A stretch of DNA of 64,000 bases from Leptospira limi. GTDB lineage: Bacteria > Spirochaetota > Leptospiria > Leptospirales > Leptospiraceae. The translations under genes were made by a program, and so were the position numbers. Below the pieces are notes generated by a model. That model made no database searches, had not been told where the DNA came from, and saw only the letters and a program-made list of their open reading frames with translations. How positions within the stretch are numbered: the stretch's first letter is position 1; each line of letters starts with the position of its first letter. Shown here piece by piece: positions 1-8,421 of this stretch. The stretch is taken from positions 1 to 64,000 of the forward strand of contig NZ_JAMQPV010000001.1 of the NCBI RefSeq assembly GCF_026151395.1, written 5' to 3'.

Positions 1-454
1 TCATGACAGTCACCAAACGACTACCAAACGGAACTATTTCCACCTCTTCCCAACCAAGCCGAACATACAGATTAACAGCAGTATCCGAAAACAAATATAG
101 TTCAGAAAATCCTTTTTCCTTTGCCAAAAATTCTAACTGCTTACAAAGTAATGCCCCATACCCTTTATGACGCATCTTAGGAATTGTATACACCAAACCT
201 AACCAATGTTTATGAATTTTAAACTTTGGCTGAAGGTCTAAAAGACCTACATGATTATAAATGCCTCCCGTTGCAATTGGAACGGAATCGATTGTCATAA
301 CAACTTGTAACTGTGTTTCATCACCCAACACGGAATTTATTTTAGCTAAAGATTTTTCTAAAGGTATTTTCCACTCTTCAAGATACCAGTTAGTTATGAC
401 TGAAATTAATTCACTATCATGAGGCGATAGGATTCGGAACTCAACTTGACTCAA
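1..454 (-). CDS. GNAT family N-acetyltransferase (3' end cut by window)
   Basis: The reading frame is open from a TTG at 454 to the window edge, giving about 151 residues of a GNAT-type acetyltransferase. These enzymes move an acetyl group from acetyl-CoA to an amine. The acetyl-CoA binding loop is visible as IPKMRHKGYGALLCKQLE, followed by the usual helix and LYLFSDTAVNLYVRLGWEE, the motif near the end of the fold. TTG at 454 is chosen because an in-frame TGA lies just upstream and an AGGAG sits about 13 bases before it, a rather long spacing. The substrate cannot be told. The C-terminus lies outside the window, so completeness is unknown. Confidence 0.75.
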   Translation of the reverse strand, partial: MSQVEFRILSPHDSELISVITNWYLEEWKIPLEKSLAKINSVLGDETQLQVVMTIDSVPIATGGIYNHVGLLDLQPKFKIHKHWLGLVYTIPKMRHKGYGALLCKQLEFLAKEKGFSELYLFSDTAVNLYVRLGWEEVEIVPFGSRLVTVM

Positions 455-547
455 AATATTGATTACACTCCTAATAAAGCATCACCGTTTAATCCAATAG
501 ACGAATCAATCAATTCAAAAAGGTGCAGAATTCGCCTAGATATAATT

Positions 548-2191
548 TTAATAGCGAAGATGGAATTGCATATAACTATACCCTTCCATTGCCGACTGAC
601 CGTGGTTAGCAAATGCTGGATTGATTGGCAAATAACCAATTTCGATTGTTTCCTGGTCCAATCCCAAATAGTAAAAGGTAGCAGCAGATACCAACATAAG
701 ACCCATTAAAATCACCATTGGACCAGCTACCAATTTTCTATCCTTTCGGTTTTCAGTTGGTAACGTACCAGCAATCAGTTTTAAATTTCTACCTTTTGAT
801 TCTGCATTTTCGATCACTTGATTTTGAGTGTAATACCAAAAAAAGAATTCATTTGGATTGTTTTGGTAAAACGATGTGATTGCAAGCCCATTCGTTAAAG
901 TTATTTGAGAACGTGCTCCCGAATATGCTTGCCTAGATGCATAGTTCAAATATGCATAACTTGCATAAAATAATAACGCACCATATAGGGAGTATGTCGT
1001 AAAATCTTTATAGGTGTGATCTAAAAATACATTTTGTTTATTTTTATAATAAACTTCAGACTGACCTTCTCGCATTTGCACATCCAAAGAAGTCTCTTCG
1101 TCTTCTTTTGCATCAATAAACCGAAAAGCATCAATATAACCTTCTTTTGATAATCGAAGTCGATTCATTCCTGTTGGGATGGAGATTCGTTGAATCGGTG
1201 TTTTTCCCAAATACTGAATCCCTAAGTAAACATCTGATTCTACATTTGAAGTGATTGAAATAAAAGAACTACTCAACTTGATCGAAAGTTTGGCCTCGAT
1301 TTCGAATTTTTTCCCTTTTTCAAGGATGACTTCAGACTTATAAGGATGAAATCCTTCTTTAAATATAAATAACGATCGCCTTCCGATCGGAAACTTTTTT
1401 TCCGCTAGTGGAGTTTTACCTAAATAAATTCCATCCAAATAAACAAGAGCACCCTCTTCTCCATTTGTAGTTAAATTAAATGAAGTTGTCTCTTTTCCTT
1501 GTAATTTCTCCTTTATGGATTCACCCAGTGGGCCCATTTCCTGGTATGCTCGAATTACGGAAGTTTGGTGTTCAAAAGGAATTGTTTTTCCTTCATAATC
1601 ATCGAACAAATAAACTTTCGTACGTAAAGAATTCTCAACCACTTCGTATGATCCAAACAAAAGGTAATCACAACCATATTTGGATGCAGTTCCATATACC
1701 TCATCAACTCGCAATGGCTTTTTATCCCACATCTGTTTGATCGTAATCTTTATATACCGAGGATCTTTTTCTGGAGAAACTTGTTTTTTCCCGATTCTTA
1801 CATCTTCTAAATCTTTTTCGTCGTTAATCTCTTTCTTTTTTCTTTTTGCATTCGGAGATTCTGCATCAATTTTTTCCTGCAAAGTTGAAACAGGATTTTC
1901 ACCAAAAGAATGATAAATTACATTCTTTCTAGGATATTCTACATAAGTATATTCTAAATTTCTAAGATAGGAAAGCAATACAGAAGGTATCCCTTTCATT
2001 AGATATTCCTTTGTAACATCCTCCTTAATTGCAACAAATGGGAAAATACAAAGATTTCTACTTGATTCAAAAGTAACTCCACCTTTGTAAGATTGGCTGG
2101 GAAAATTATAATAATCATCAATGGAAAATAAAGGAAGAGTATTCCCAAGTAGTCCCAAAATTAGCAATGCAGCAGAAATTTTATGTTTCAT
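548..2191 (-). CDS. PEGA-domain protein with signal peptide
   Basis: This 547-residue protein starts with a signal-peptide-like N-terminus (MKHKISAALLILGLLG). The region of about residues 40-230 is unrecognised and has a charged stretch at 110-145. Two PEGA domains follow at about 237-305 and 308-375; the clearest parts are VYLDGIYLGKTPL and VYLGIQYLGKTPI, each followed by a strand that ends in KEGF or KEGY. PEGA domains are small beta-sandwiches of bacterial surface proteins. Two hydrophobic segments near 400-420 and 485-510 may anchor the C-terminal part. The start overlaps the upstream permease gene by 11 bases, suggesting translational coupling. A structural or envelope role is inferred; no catalytic motif is seen. 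Confidence 0.8.
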   Translation of the reverse strand: MKHKISAALLILGLLGNTLPLFSIDDYYNFPSQSYKGGVTFESSRNLCIFPFVAIKEDVTKEYLMKGIPSVLLSYLRNLEYTYVEYPRKNVIYHSFGENPVSTLQEKIDAESPNAKRKKKEINDEKDLEDVRIGKKQVSPEKDPRYIKITIKQMWDKKPLRVDEVYGTASKYGCDYLLFGSYEVVENSLRTKVYLFDDYEGKTIPFEHQTSVIRAYQEMGPLGESIKEKLQGKETTSFNLTTNGEEGALVYLDGIYLGKTPLAEKKFPIGRRSLFIFKEGFHPYKSEVILEKGKKFEIEAKLSIKLSSSFISITSNVESDVYLGIQYLGKTPIQRISIPTGMNRLRLSKEGYIDAFRFIDAKEDEETSLDVQMREGQSEVYYKNKQNVFLDHTYKDFTTYSLYGALLFYASYAYLNYASRQAYSGARSQITLTNGLAITSFYQNNPNEFFFWYYTQNQVIENAESKGRNLKLIAGTLPTENRKDRKLVAGPMVILMGLMLVSAATFYYLGLDQETIEIGYLPINPAFANHGQSAMEGYSYMQFHLRY

Positions 2192-2951
2192 GTTTTTGAT
2201 TGCGGGACCCCAATGAATAAACCAAAGTTAAAATAGCGATGATGGGAAGCAAAACGGAAAAAGGAGACTTATCGAAATAATCTTTTGAAAATGAGATTTG
2301 TTCCCCTAATCCAGGCCCCGTGTCCCCTACCGAAGTTTGGATTCCCAAATAAGAAAATAATGCCGTCGTCATTACAACAGTCGGTAAGCCAGAAAAAAAT
2401 AAAAACCGAAACATACTCCGAAGTGCAGGAAGATAATGTAGAACTATCAGATGATAAGGTTTGGCACCAAAACAAAGCGAAGCCGCTATGTAAGGACTTG
2501 TTTGAATCTCTCTGATTTTAGCAGTTAATGATTCGTAAACCACTGCCCAATCAGATACTAAAATTGCGATCATAATCGAAATTGGATTATTGGGAAGGAT
2601 ACTGATCACAATGAGTGCAGACAATAAGGAAGGAATGGCAAGTGAAACAGAAACAAAACCCGATAGAAAAAAATCAGATCGTTTTGGAAAAACTAAAGTT
2701 AACGTTGAGACTATAAAAGAAAACAAAATAGTAAGTAATCTTGCTGGAACAACGATGAGTATAGTCGACATCGATCCATAACAAAACAAAGCTAAATTAT
2801 TTCTTCCCAATCGATCTGTTCCCAACATAAATCCATCTGAAAAAATTGGTAAGTTATTATTGGTTAGATCAACATAAGAAGGAACTGGTAATATTAAAAT
2901 CCCAAAAACAATAGTTCCAAAAAACAAAATACGAATTGTATTAAGGAGCAT
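2181..2951 (-). CDS. ABC transporter permease, DppC/OppC type
   Basis: This 256-residue inner-membrane permease belongs to the peptide/nickel (Dpp/Opp) importer family. The N-terminal helix is followed by GTDRLGRNNLALFCYGS, matching the family hallmark GTDxLGRDxxSRxxxG, and by five more hydrophobic segments. The cytoplasmic loop with SLCFGAKPYHLIVLHYLPA corresponds to the EAA motif that contacts the ATPase, although the Glu-Ala-Ala itself is degenerate. I chose the ATG at 2951 over the upstream ATG at 2993 because GGGGAG lies 7 bases before it and the overlap with dppB shrinks to 11 bases. No ATPase or substrate-binding gene is adjacent, so the substrate is unknown. Confidence 0.8.
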   Translation of the reverse strand: MLLNTIRILFFGTIVFGILILPVPSYVDLTNNNLPIFSDGFMLGTDRLGRNNLALFCYGSMSTILIVVPARLLTILFSFIVSTLTLVFPKRSDFFLSGFVSVSLAIPSLLSALIVISILPNNPISIMIAILVSDWAVVYESLTAKIREIQTSPYIAASLCFGAKPYHLIVLHYLPALRSMFRFLFFSGLPTVVMTTALFSYLGIQTSVGDTGPGLGEQISFSKDYFDKSPFSVLLPIIAILTLVYSLGSRNQKHET

Positions 2952-3831
2952 TTCGATACTCCCCAGAGAAATAATTTTGTAAATGGTATCCAAGTCGATT
3001 TAAACTATAAAATAAAATCCCTGAATACATAAGTAAAGTTGATAACAAATAAGTATCCATGGATTTTATCGAGTAATATAAAGATTTTCCAATTCCCGGA
3101 AAAAAGAAAATTTCTTCAACCACCATGGCGCCAGATAACAAAGAACCAAAATCCAATACCAAAAGTATGAATGAAACTGGTAATACTTTTAAAAATATTT
3201 CAACCCTTACGATGTAACTCCAAGGATAAGATCGAGTCAAAAGTAATTGAACGTATTTAGATTTAGATTCTTTTATGACTTCTGGCAAAAGGTACAGTGA
3301 CAATCTAGCAAAAATTCGAGAACCTAATGTAATACCTGGTAAGACAATGAAGTAAGTGTTCCCTATCTCATATCCGCCTGGAGGAAACCACTCAAGTTTA
3401 TAGAAAAATACGATTAACAAAAGTATAGCGACAATAAAGACCGGAGTTGACAATATAAAATTAGAGATTGTTTCAACAAATACATACAATCGATCAGAAC
3501 GAAAATAAACTATAAGCAAAGCCATTCCAAACGCAAATGTAGCGCCAAATAAAATACTAAAAATTGCTAAATGAATCGTTGCAAAAAAACGATTTGAGAT
3601 ATGTCCATAAACAGATTCACCATTTTGTGTTTTGCCACCAGCTTCCAATAATAATCGTTTCCAAAATTCTAGATAAGAAGTTAAAATATTTTTTTCAGAA
3701 GTTTCGACATTGGAAATTCCAGAATCTGCATACAAATAGGATTTATCTTTTGTATGAAATTCTGATACAAAACTACTAATCATTGACAATAGTAGCAGGA
3801 AATAAAGAAAACGGAAAACTTCCGACTTCAC
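2941..3831 (-). CDS. ABC transporter permease, DppB/OppB type
   Basis: This 296-residue polytopic protein partners the downstream DppC-like permease. The clearest family signature is near the C-terminus, GAMVVEEIFFFPGIGKSLYY, matching the DppB hallmark GAxxVExxFxxPGxG. The loop TRSYPWSYIVRVEIF is in the place of the EAA motif. After the first helix there is a periplasmic stretch of about 60 residues (30-90), as usual for DppB. The start is a GTG four bases after the stop of the PtsN-like gene and I see no convincing Shine-Dalgarno, so translation may depend on coupling. Substrate unknown. Confidence 0.8.
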   Translation of the reverse strand: MKSEVFRFLYFLLLLSMISSFVSEFHTKDKSYLYADSGISNVETSEKNILTSYLEFWKRLLLEAGGKTQNGESVYGHISNRFFATIHLAIFSILFGATFAFGMALLIVYFRSDRLYVFVETISNFILSTPVFIVAILLLIVFFYKLEWFPPGGYEIGNTYFIVLPGITLGSRIFARLSLYLLPEVIKESKSKYVQLLLTRSYPWSYIVRVEIFLKVLPVSFILLVLDFGSLLSGAMVVEEIFFFPGIGKSLYYSIKSMDTYLLSTLLMYSGILFYSLNRLGYHLQNYFSGEYRNAP

Positions 3832-3835
3832 AGAG

Positions 3836-4297
3836 TTAACTTTTGGAAAGGAATGCCTTTTGGATTTCTTCGAAGTTTTTGGCTTTAATCAGTTTCTCCC
3901 TTTCCTCTGGGATGTTTAGAGTTTTTGCAATTAAAGCTAATGTCTTAATGTGATCCTGAAATTTGTTTTTAGGAACTATTAACATGATAAAAATTTGTAC
4001 AAGGCCATGGTCCAAAGCATCAAAATCGATTCCACTAGGTGCAATTGCCATTGCACATTTTAATTCATTTACGTAATGTACGGAACAATGAGGAATCGCT
4101 ACACCACTTCCGATGCCAGTTGACATTGATTTTTCTCGATTCATCAAGGAAGCAACAGTTTCGTCTTCATGAACTGCGTCTAACGTTTGTGTGGCGACCA
4201 TATGCGAAATCATTTTTCGAATTGCATCTTCTTTCGTTGATGCTTTAAAGTCGAAAATGATATTTTTAGGATCCAGAATCTCCAGAAGTTGATTCAT
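3836..4297 (-). CDS. ptsN: PTS EIIA domain protein (PtsN/fructose type)
   Basis: This is a stand-alone EIIA of 153 residues, the normal length for EIIA-Ntr. The active-site motif TGIGSGVAIPHCS places the phosphorylated histidine at residue 70. No transmembrane EIIB/EIIC partner is nearby, so a regulatory role in a nitrogen-type PTS chain (phosphate passed from EI and NPr) is more likely than sugar uptake; this is inferred from the family. It sits inside a minus-strand string between a polytopic protein and two ABC permeases, with gaps of 35 and 4 bases. A link between its phosphorylation state and the neighbouring transporter is conceivable but not shown. Confidence 0.85.
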   Translation of the reverse strand: MNQLLEILDPKNIIFDFKASTKEDAIRKMISHMVATQTLDAVHEDETVASLMNREKSMSTGIGSGVAIPHCSVHYVNELKCAMAIAPSGIDFDALDHGLVQIFIMLIVPKNKFQDHIKTLALIAKTLNIPEEREKLIKAKNFEEIQKAFLSKS

Positions 4298-4332
4298 TTG
4301 GTATTACTTACTCCCACATTTCCAAACTCGAC

Positions 4333-5226
4333 TTATTTTCCAAGAAAAACCCTTACAAATAGAGACTCTATCAGAAAAAAAACGACCACTACCCATATAC
4401 CACTTATACCCAATTTTCCTACAAAAAAAGCAATCGGGAGTAAAATAAGGAAACTGACAATTGTCACATAAAAAGAACCGTAAAAATTCCTTCCAGGTGC
4501 TAATTGAATGAAAAAGGCCAAAGAAGCATAGGACAAGTTCCAAGAATAACCAGTTAACCCAACACCAATTCCCCAAACAAAAAATAAAAGGAACCAAGCA
4601 AGAAAGAAACTTAAAAGTATAGTGCGGCGAAACGAAACCCATGCAACACTTACTAGTAAAAATATACCTAAACTTTCTGCGATTGATAGGAAGAATTTTG
4701 AATTTGAGGAACTATCAGAAATCCAAGGTAAAGATATGGGTAGTAAACTTGTCTCAATAGGCAAACCAACACTAGATGCCAAATTATATTCTGATCTAAG
4801 TTGATACCCCATAAGAGAAAATGAGGAATCAAATATATACAAAAACAAAATGACAAAAATGGAAATTGGCAACCGTAAGGAATAATGTTGTATGAAGAAA
4901 AAGTGAGCCACAAAAGCAAATACCATAGATACTGATAATAAAACTGGGTTTAGCCATGCAGTAGGAATAATCAGTAAGATGATCAATAATTGCGAAATCA
5001 GACCGATCCAATATGGAGTTTGTTTATTGCGTATGCATACACCTAAATAAAGGAAAGTGAGAATCGAAGCCAAAACAATTGGGAGGATTGGTAACGGCGT
5101 TACAAAAGCCAAAGAGTACCCTAAAAAAATAATGAGTGTTAAAAAATAAAATAGATCAGCAAAAATTTCTGATGATTTAATCCCCCAACTATTTTCAGAA
5201 AGTATATAAAGGTTTTTTAACATCAT
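4333..5226 (-). CDS. Polytopic membrane protein, possibly RnfD-like
   Basis: This 297-residue protein has about nine or ten hydrophobic segments and no obvious catalytic motif. It lies nine bases downstream of an RnfC-like gene. Length, topology and neighbour make a divergent relative of RnfD/NqrB, the membrane partner of RnfC in ion-pumping electron-transfer complexes, possible. However, the flavin-attachment motif (S/T-G-A-T) of RnfD is not visible; the closest stretch is GLTGYSWNLSYASL near residue 218. The start could be either of two adjacent ATGs. The RnfD assignment rests mostly on context and is weak. Confidence 0.55.
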   Translation of the reverse strand: MMLKNLYILSENSWGIKSSEIFADLFYFLTLIIFLGYSLAFVTPLPILPIVLASILTFLYLGVCIRNKQTPYWIGLISQLLIILLIIPTAWLNPVLLSVSMVFAFVAHFFFIQHYSLRLPISIFVILFLYIFDSSFSLMGYQLRSEYNLASSVGLPIETSLLPISLPWISDSSSNSKFFLSIAESLGIFLLVSVAWVSFRRTILLSFFLAWFLLFFVWGIGVGLTGYSWNLSYASLAFFIQLAPGRNFYGSFYVTIVSFLILLPIAFFVGKLGISGIWVVVVFFLIESLFVRVFLGK

Positions 5227-5235
5227 AAATTTTGT

Positions 5236-6390
5236 TTAAACAACCTCTTCGATTCGTTTTCGAATATCAATCCCTGCTGGGCAGTATACTGTACAAATTC
5301 CACAACTAACACACTTTTCTTTATCGAATTCTTCGATTTTTCCTTTAATCAATTGGAAGGGATTTGCCTGAGTTGGGCAATATTGGTTACATTCCAAACA
5401 ATCGATACAACTGAACTCTTTCCTAACTGCTGGGAGTTTTTCGTACAATGTAATTGCATAATGTTCATAGATATTAAAATAACCTAAGGAATTCACATCC
5501 ATCGGCTGAATTGCTTCGAAAACCGTATCAAAAGAAGCAATCTTATAACGTTTGTCCAAATTCGCAGGGATAAAAGCCAAGGATTGACCATTTGTCAAAA
5601 AAAATTGTCTAGGTTCTAAATCCATTCGGCCTTTACGGTCCACTAAAAAGACAGCTAAGTGTCGTTTGGTGAATGGTTCACCGAAATACAATTTACGCAA
5701 TATGTGATAAATTGTCTCTGCACCCAAATATAAAATCTCATTTGATTGAAGAGATTTTTTTGCCTTTTTGACATCCCATTGGAATTGTTTATGCAAAAAA
5801 TATTCAGGGATACCAATAGGATGTGCAAACTTTAATGTAGGGATCTCAAAAAAGTTTTTAACTTCTACTTTGGGAAAAGTAGTTTTTAGTAATTCAATGA
5901 AACTGGAATAAGCTTCTTTCATTGAAGTTAAAATCATTTCTTCGAAATCTAAATGTTGGTATCTTGAGAAGGGAGATAAGACAATTTGAAAGGAAGGATT
6001 GGATTTAAATTTTAAGAAATAATCCTTCAGTGGCATTTCATCGATATCAAGAGATGCCAAGGCACCTTCATCAAATGCATTTATGAGTGATGAAAAATCA
6101 TAACTCTTAAATTGATAAATTGAACTGGTTGACCAAGAACCATCTTGTTTGATTTGGAAAAATTTTTGATCAGCAGTTAACGTTGCGACTCCATTTACAG
6201 GTGCAAGTACCTTAGTACCGTTATGCGAGAGCATAACTTGCCCGTGAGTCACTCGAGTAGGATAGGAATCAGTAATTTCGCTGCCCGCAGGAACGGGGAT
6301 CAGGAATTGACCCTGAATCGTCCGTTCTCTTTTATTTTCAGTTTTATGAAATTTACGAGCGAAGGCGCGAGGTAACCTGGGAAACAACAC
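5236..6390 (-). CDS. RnfC-like protein with two 4Fe-4S clusters
   Basis: This 384-residue protein has an N-terminal region of about residues 28-85 with the barrel-sandwich pattern of RnfC/NqrA (PVPAGSEIT, KVLAPVNGVATL). Its C-terminus carries two ferredoxin-type cluster motifs, CIDCLECNQYCP and CVSCGICTVYCP, as in RnfC. RnfC takes electrons from NADH through FMN. The glycine-rich nucleotide/flavin loop (GxGGxGFPT) and the conserved GAECEP stretch of true RnfC are absent from the middle region, so the electron donor is probably different. The start is GTG, 12 bases after the Cys-rich small gene. The neighbouring polytopic gene could be its membrane partner. Confidence 0.7.
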   Translation of the reverse strand: MLFPRLPRAFARKFHKTENKRERTIQGQFLIPVPAGSEITDSYPTRVTHGQVMLSHNGTKVLAPVNGVATLTADQKFFQIKQDGSWSTSSIYQFKSYDFSSLINAFDEGALASLDIDEMPLKDYFLKFKSNPSFQIVLSPFSRYQHLDFEEMILTSMKEAYSSFIELLKTTFPKVEVKNFFEIPTLKFAHPIGIPEYFLHKQFQWDVKKAKKSLQSNEILYLGAETIYHILRKLYFGEPFTKRHLAVFLVDRKGRMDLEPRQFFLTNGQSLAFIPANLDKRYKIASFDTVFEAIQPMDVNSLGYFNIYEHYAITLYEKLPAVRKEFSCIDCLECNQYCPTQANPFQLIKGKIEEFDKEKCVSCGICTVYCPAGIDIRKRIEEVV

Positions 6391-6402
6391 GCCAGTAATG
6401 AT

Positions 6403-6681
6403 TTAGACGGCTTTCACCATGTAGATTTCGTCTTTGATTGGGAGCTCTTTTTTCAAGTTTTTGATGTAAGGTAAAATTTCTCCCATTTCTTCGTAGTATT
6501 CACAATTTGTTTGCATACGACGAGCGACGGTAAAGTATTTATAAAGTTTTTCTTCACCGGAACGTTTTGACCATTTCTTCTTGTTACATTTTACTCGAAG
6601 AATGTATTTATCTTGCTCCGATTCGTATTGGCGAACCACAACACAATGCAAACAGTTCGCGCAGTAGACTTTTTCACTCAT
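6403..6681 (-). CDS. Small cysteine-rich protein
   Basis: This 92-residue protein has a Cys cluster at its N-terminus (CANCLHC), followed by single Cys residues at about 32 and 60. The pattern would fit a zinc or iron-sulfur site. It is otherwise basic in the middle (KCNKKKWSKRSG) and has no signal peptide, so it is probably cytoplasmic. AGGGG six bases before the ATG at 6681 supports the start. It is 12 bases upstream of the RnfC-like gene, suggesting it may help assemble or feed that iron-sulfur protein; this is inference from position. I do not recognise the family. Confidence 0.6.
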   Translation of the reverse strand: MSEKVYCANCLHCVVVRQYESEQDKYILRVKCNKKKWSKRSGEEKLYKYFTVARRMQTNCEYYEEMGEILPYIKNLKKELPIKDEIYMVKAV

Positions 6682-6759
6682 GGATGACCCCTGGACCTAG
6701 GTTGAATTTACAGCTTTTTGGAAGGAAAGGTTTCGTCAAGTAAGTACCATCGCTCTTCC

Positions 6760-8301
6760 TTAAGCGACGGCACGAAGTTCTTTTTCTGCTTTGGTGGCTG
6801 GCTTGAATTTCCAGAACGACTCTGCCACAGAAAGATAGGAGACATAGAAAAATCCGATAGAATAGAGAACCATAAAACCGATCATATATGGTTTTCCGAC
6901 CATGAAGGATAAATAAATGCAAAATACACAATAAGCACCCATAAAAAATTCGAGGAAAGCTCGGTAATCAACAGGAACCACATATTTGATTTTGTCCTGT
7001 AAACTATCCCCTTCTTTTTCAATTCGGAGCTTTGGTGTGCGTTTGAATCCCGATTGGACACCAAAAACAGCTTCTACCCAGGCATAAGTGTTCATCACAG
7101 CAATACCAGTTCCGATCATCACAAGGATGGGAAGGTAAACCAATTTAGATTTCCAGTTTTTGTGAATTTCTCTTTGGGAATACGCGTAAAAAATAACAGG
7201 TCCCATGGAGCCAACGGAAAGAACCGCCGCCGATCCAAATAGAATTTCCATAGGGAGGTCATCCATTTTAAATCCTGCCCAATATTCCATCAGAAGGAGA
7301 GGGGCTGTGAGAAGGATGTTGATGATCATCAGTGGATGAACTGAATAATTGATTAAGTGAGTGATCGCCTCACCTTTGATTTTCCAAGATTCTTTGGACT
7401 TCCAAATGCGAGGGATGAGTTTGACTGCCGTTTGGATGGAGCCTTTGCACCAACGGAATTGTTGTGCCTTGTATGCATTCATTGTTGCAGGGATTTCTGC
7501 CTTACAAACTACATCTTTGATATAACGGAATTTCCAACCTTTGAGTTCAGCGCGGTAAGATAGGTCAAAGTCTTCTGTGAGGGTATCATGTTCCCATCCA
7601 CCAGCATCTTCAATGCAAGAACGTCTCCAAATCCCAGCTGTCCCGTTAAAGTTCATCCAAAGGCTTGAACCATTTCGTGCCACTTGTTCAATCATAAAGT
7701 GACCATCGATTCCAAAACTTTGGGCTTTGGTTAAAATATTATAAGTTTCGTTGATATGGCCCCAACGTGTTTGGACCATTCCGATCGATTCATCATCAAA
7801 ATATCCCATCGTACGGAGTAAAAAATCGGGATCTGGAGTAAAATCAGCATCAAAGATTGCGATATAATCCCCTTTTGCCTTTGCCATACCTTCATCCAAT
7901 GCACCAGCCTTGTGGCCTTTACGATTCGTTCTATGAACGTGTTCGATCCAAATTCCTTTTTTCTTGTACTGAGAAACGAGAGTCGCAACCTTCTCAATAG
8001 TTTCATCAGTGGAATCATCTAAAACTTGGATTTGGAGTTTTTTAGCAGGGTATTGTAAATTGCAAGCGGACTCAATCAAACGATCGACCACATAAAATTC
8101 ATTAAAAATAGGAAGTTGGACCGTAACTGTTGGTAGGTTTTTGTCCTTCAAAGACAGGATTTTTGATTCATCCTCTGCGCAGTTTTGTTTGTATCTGCTA
8201 TACAAAAACACCATGAGGTAGGTGTGTAACCCGAAGTAGAACAGAACTAAAATATCGAAACCGTAAAGAACCAAAAAGGATATAGATAAAAACGTGAGCA
8301 T
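6760..8301 (-). CDS. Family 2 glycosyltransferase, cellulose-synthase-like
   Basis: This is a membrane-bound processive-type GT2 enzyme. From the ATG at 8301 (513 residues) it has one N-terminal helix (about 5-35), a cytoplasmic catalytic domain with LDDSTDE (94-100), DADFTPD (151-157), LTEDFD (241-246) and QQFRW (280-284), and four helices towards the C-terminus. These are the D, DxD, TED and QxxRW motifs that bind the nucleotide sugar and the growing glucan or mannan chain. No BcsB or PilZ domain is present. The open frame extends to 8433, but that would overlap the divergent gene and would not begin with the usual hydrophobic segment. No strong ribosome-binding site precedes 8301, so the start is uncertain. 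The polymer made is unknown. Confidence 0.85.
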   Translation of the reverse strand: MLTFLSISFLVLYGFDILVLFYFGLHTYLMVFLYSRYKQNCAEDESKILSLKDKNLPTVTVQLPIFNEFYVVDRLIESACNLQYPAKKLQIQVLDDSTDETIEKVATLVSQYKKKGIWIEHVHRTNRKGHKAGALDEGMAKAKGDYIAIFDADFTPDPDFLLRTMGYFDDESIGMVQTRWGHINETYNILTKAQSFGIDGHFMIEQVARNGSSLWMNFNGTAGIWRRSCIEDAGGWEHDTLTEDFDLSYRAELKGWKFRYIKDVVCKAEIPATMNAYKAQQFRWCKGSIQTAVKLIPRIWKSKESWKIKGEAITHLINYSVHPLMIINILLTAPLLLMEYWAGFKMDDLPMEILFGSAAVLSVGSMGPVIFYAYSQREIHKNWKSKLVYLPILVMIGTGIAVMNTYAWVEAVFGVQSGFKRTPKLRIEKEGDSLQDKIKYVVPVDYRAFLEFFMGAYCVFCIYLSFMVGKPYMIGFMVLYSIGFFYVSYLSVAESFWKFKPATKAEKELRAVA

Positions 8302-8421
8302 AGTTATAGTCAAAATCGGCAAATAGGGGGTTTTGGTCAAACATTTTGTGCACCGCCAAATAAAAATAGAATTTCTTTCGTTTGCGATCAAGGCCCATAC
8401 CACAACATTGGTTGCAATTCT

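Noticed and set aside
446..709. 87-residue plus-strand open frame across the first intergenic gap
   Set aside because: It overlaps the PEGA gene's 3' end and the acetyltransferase start on the other strand and has no ribosome-binding site or family pattern.
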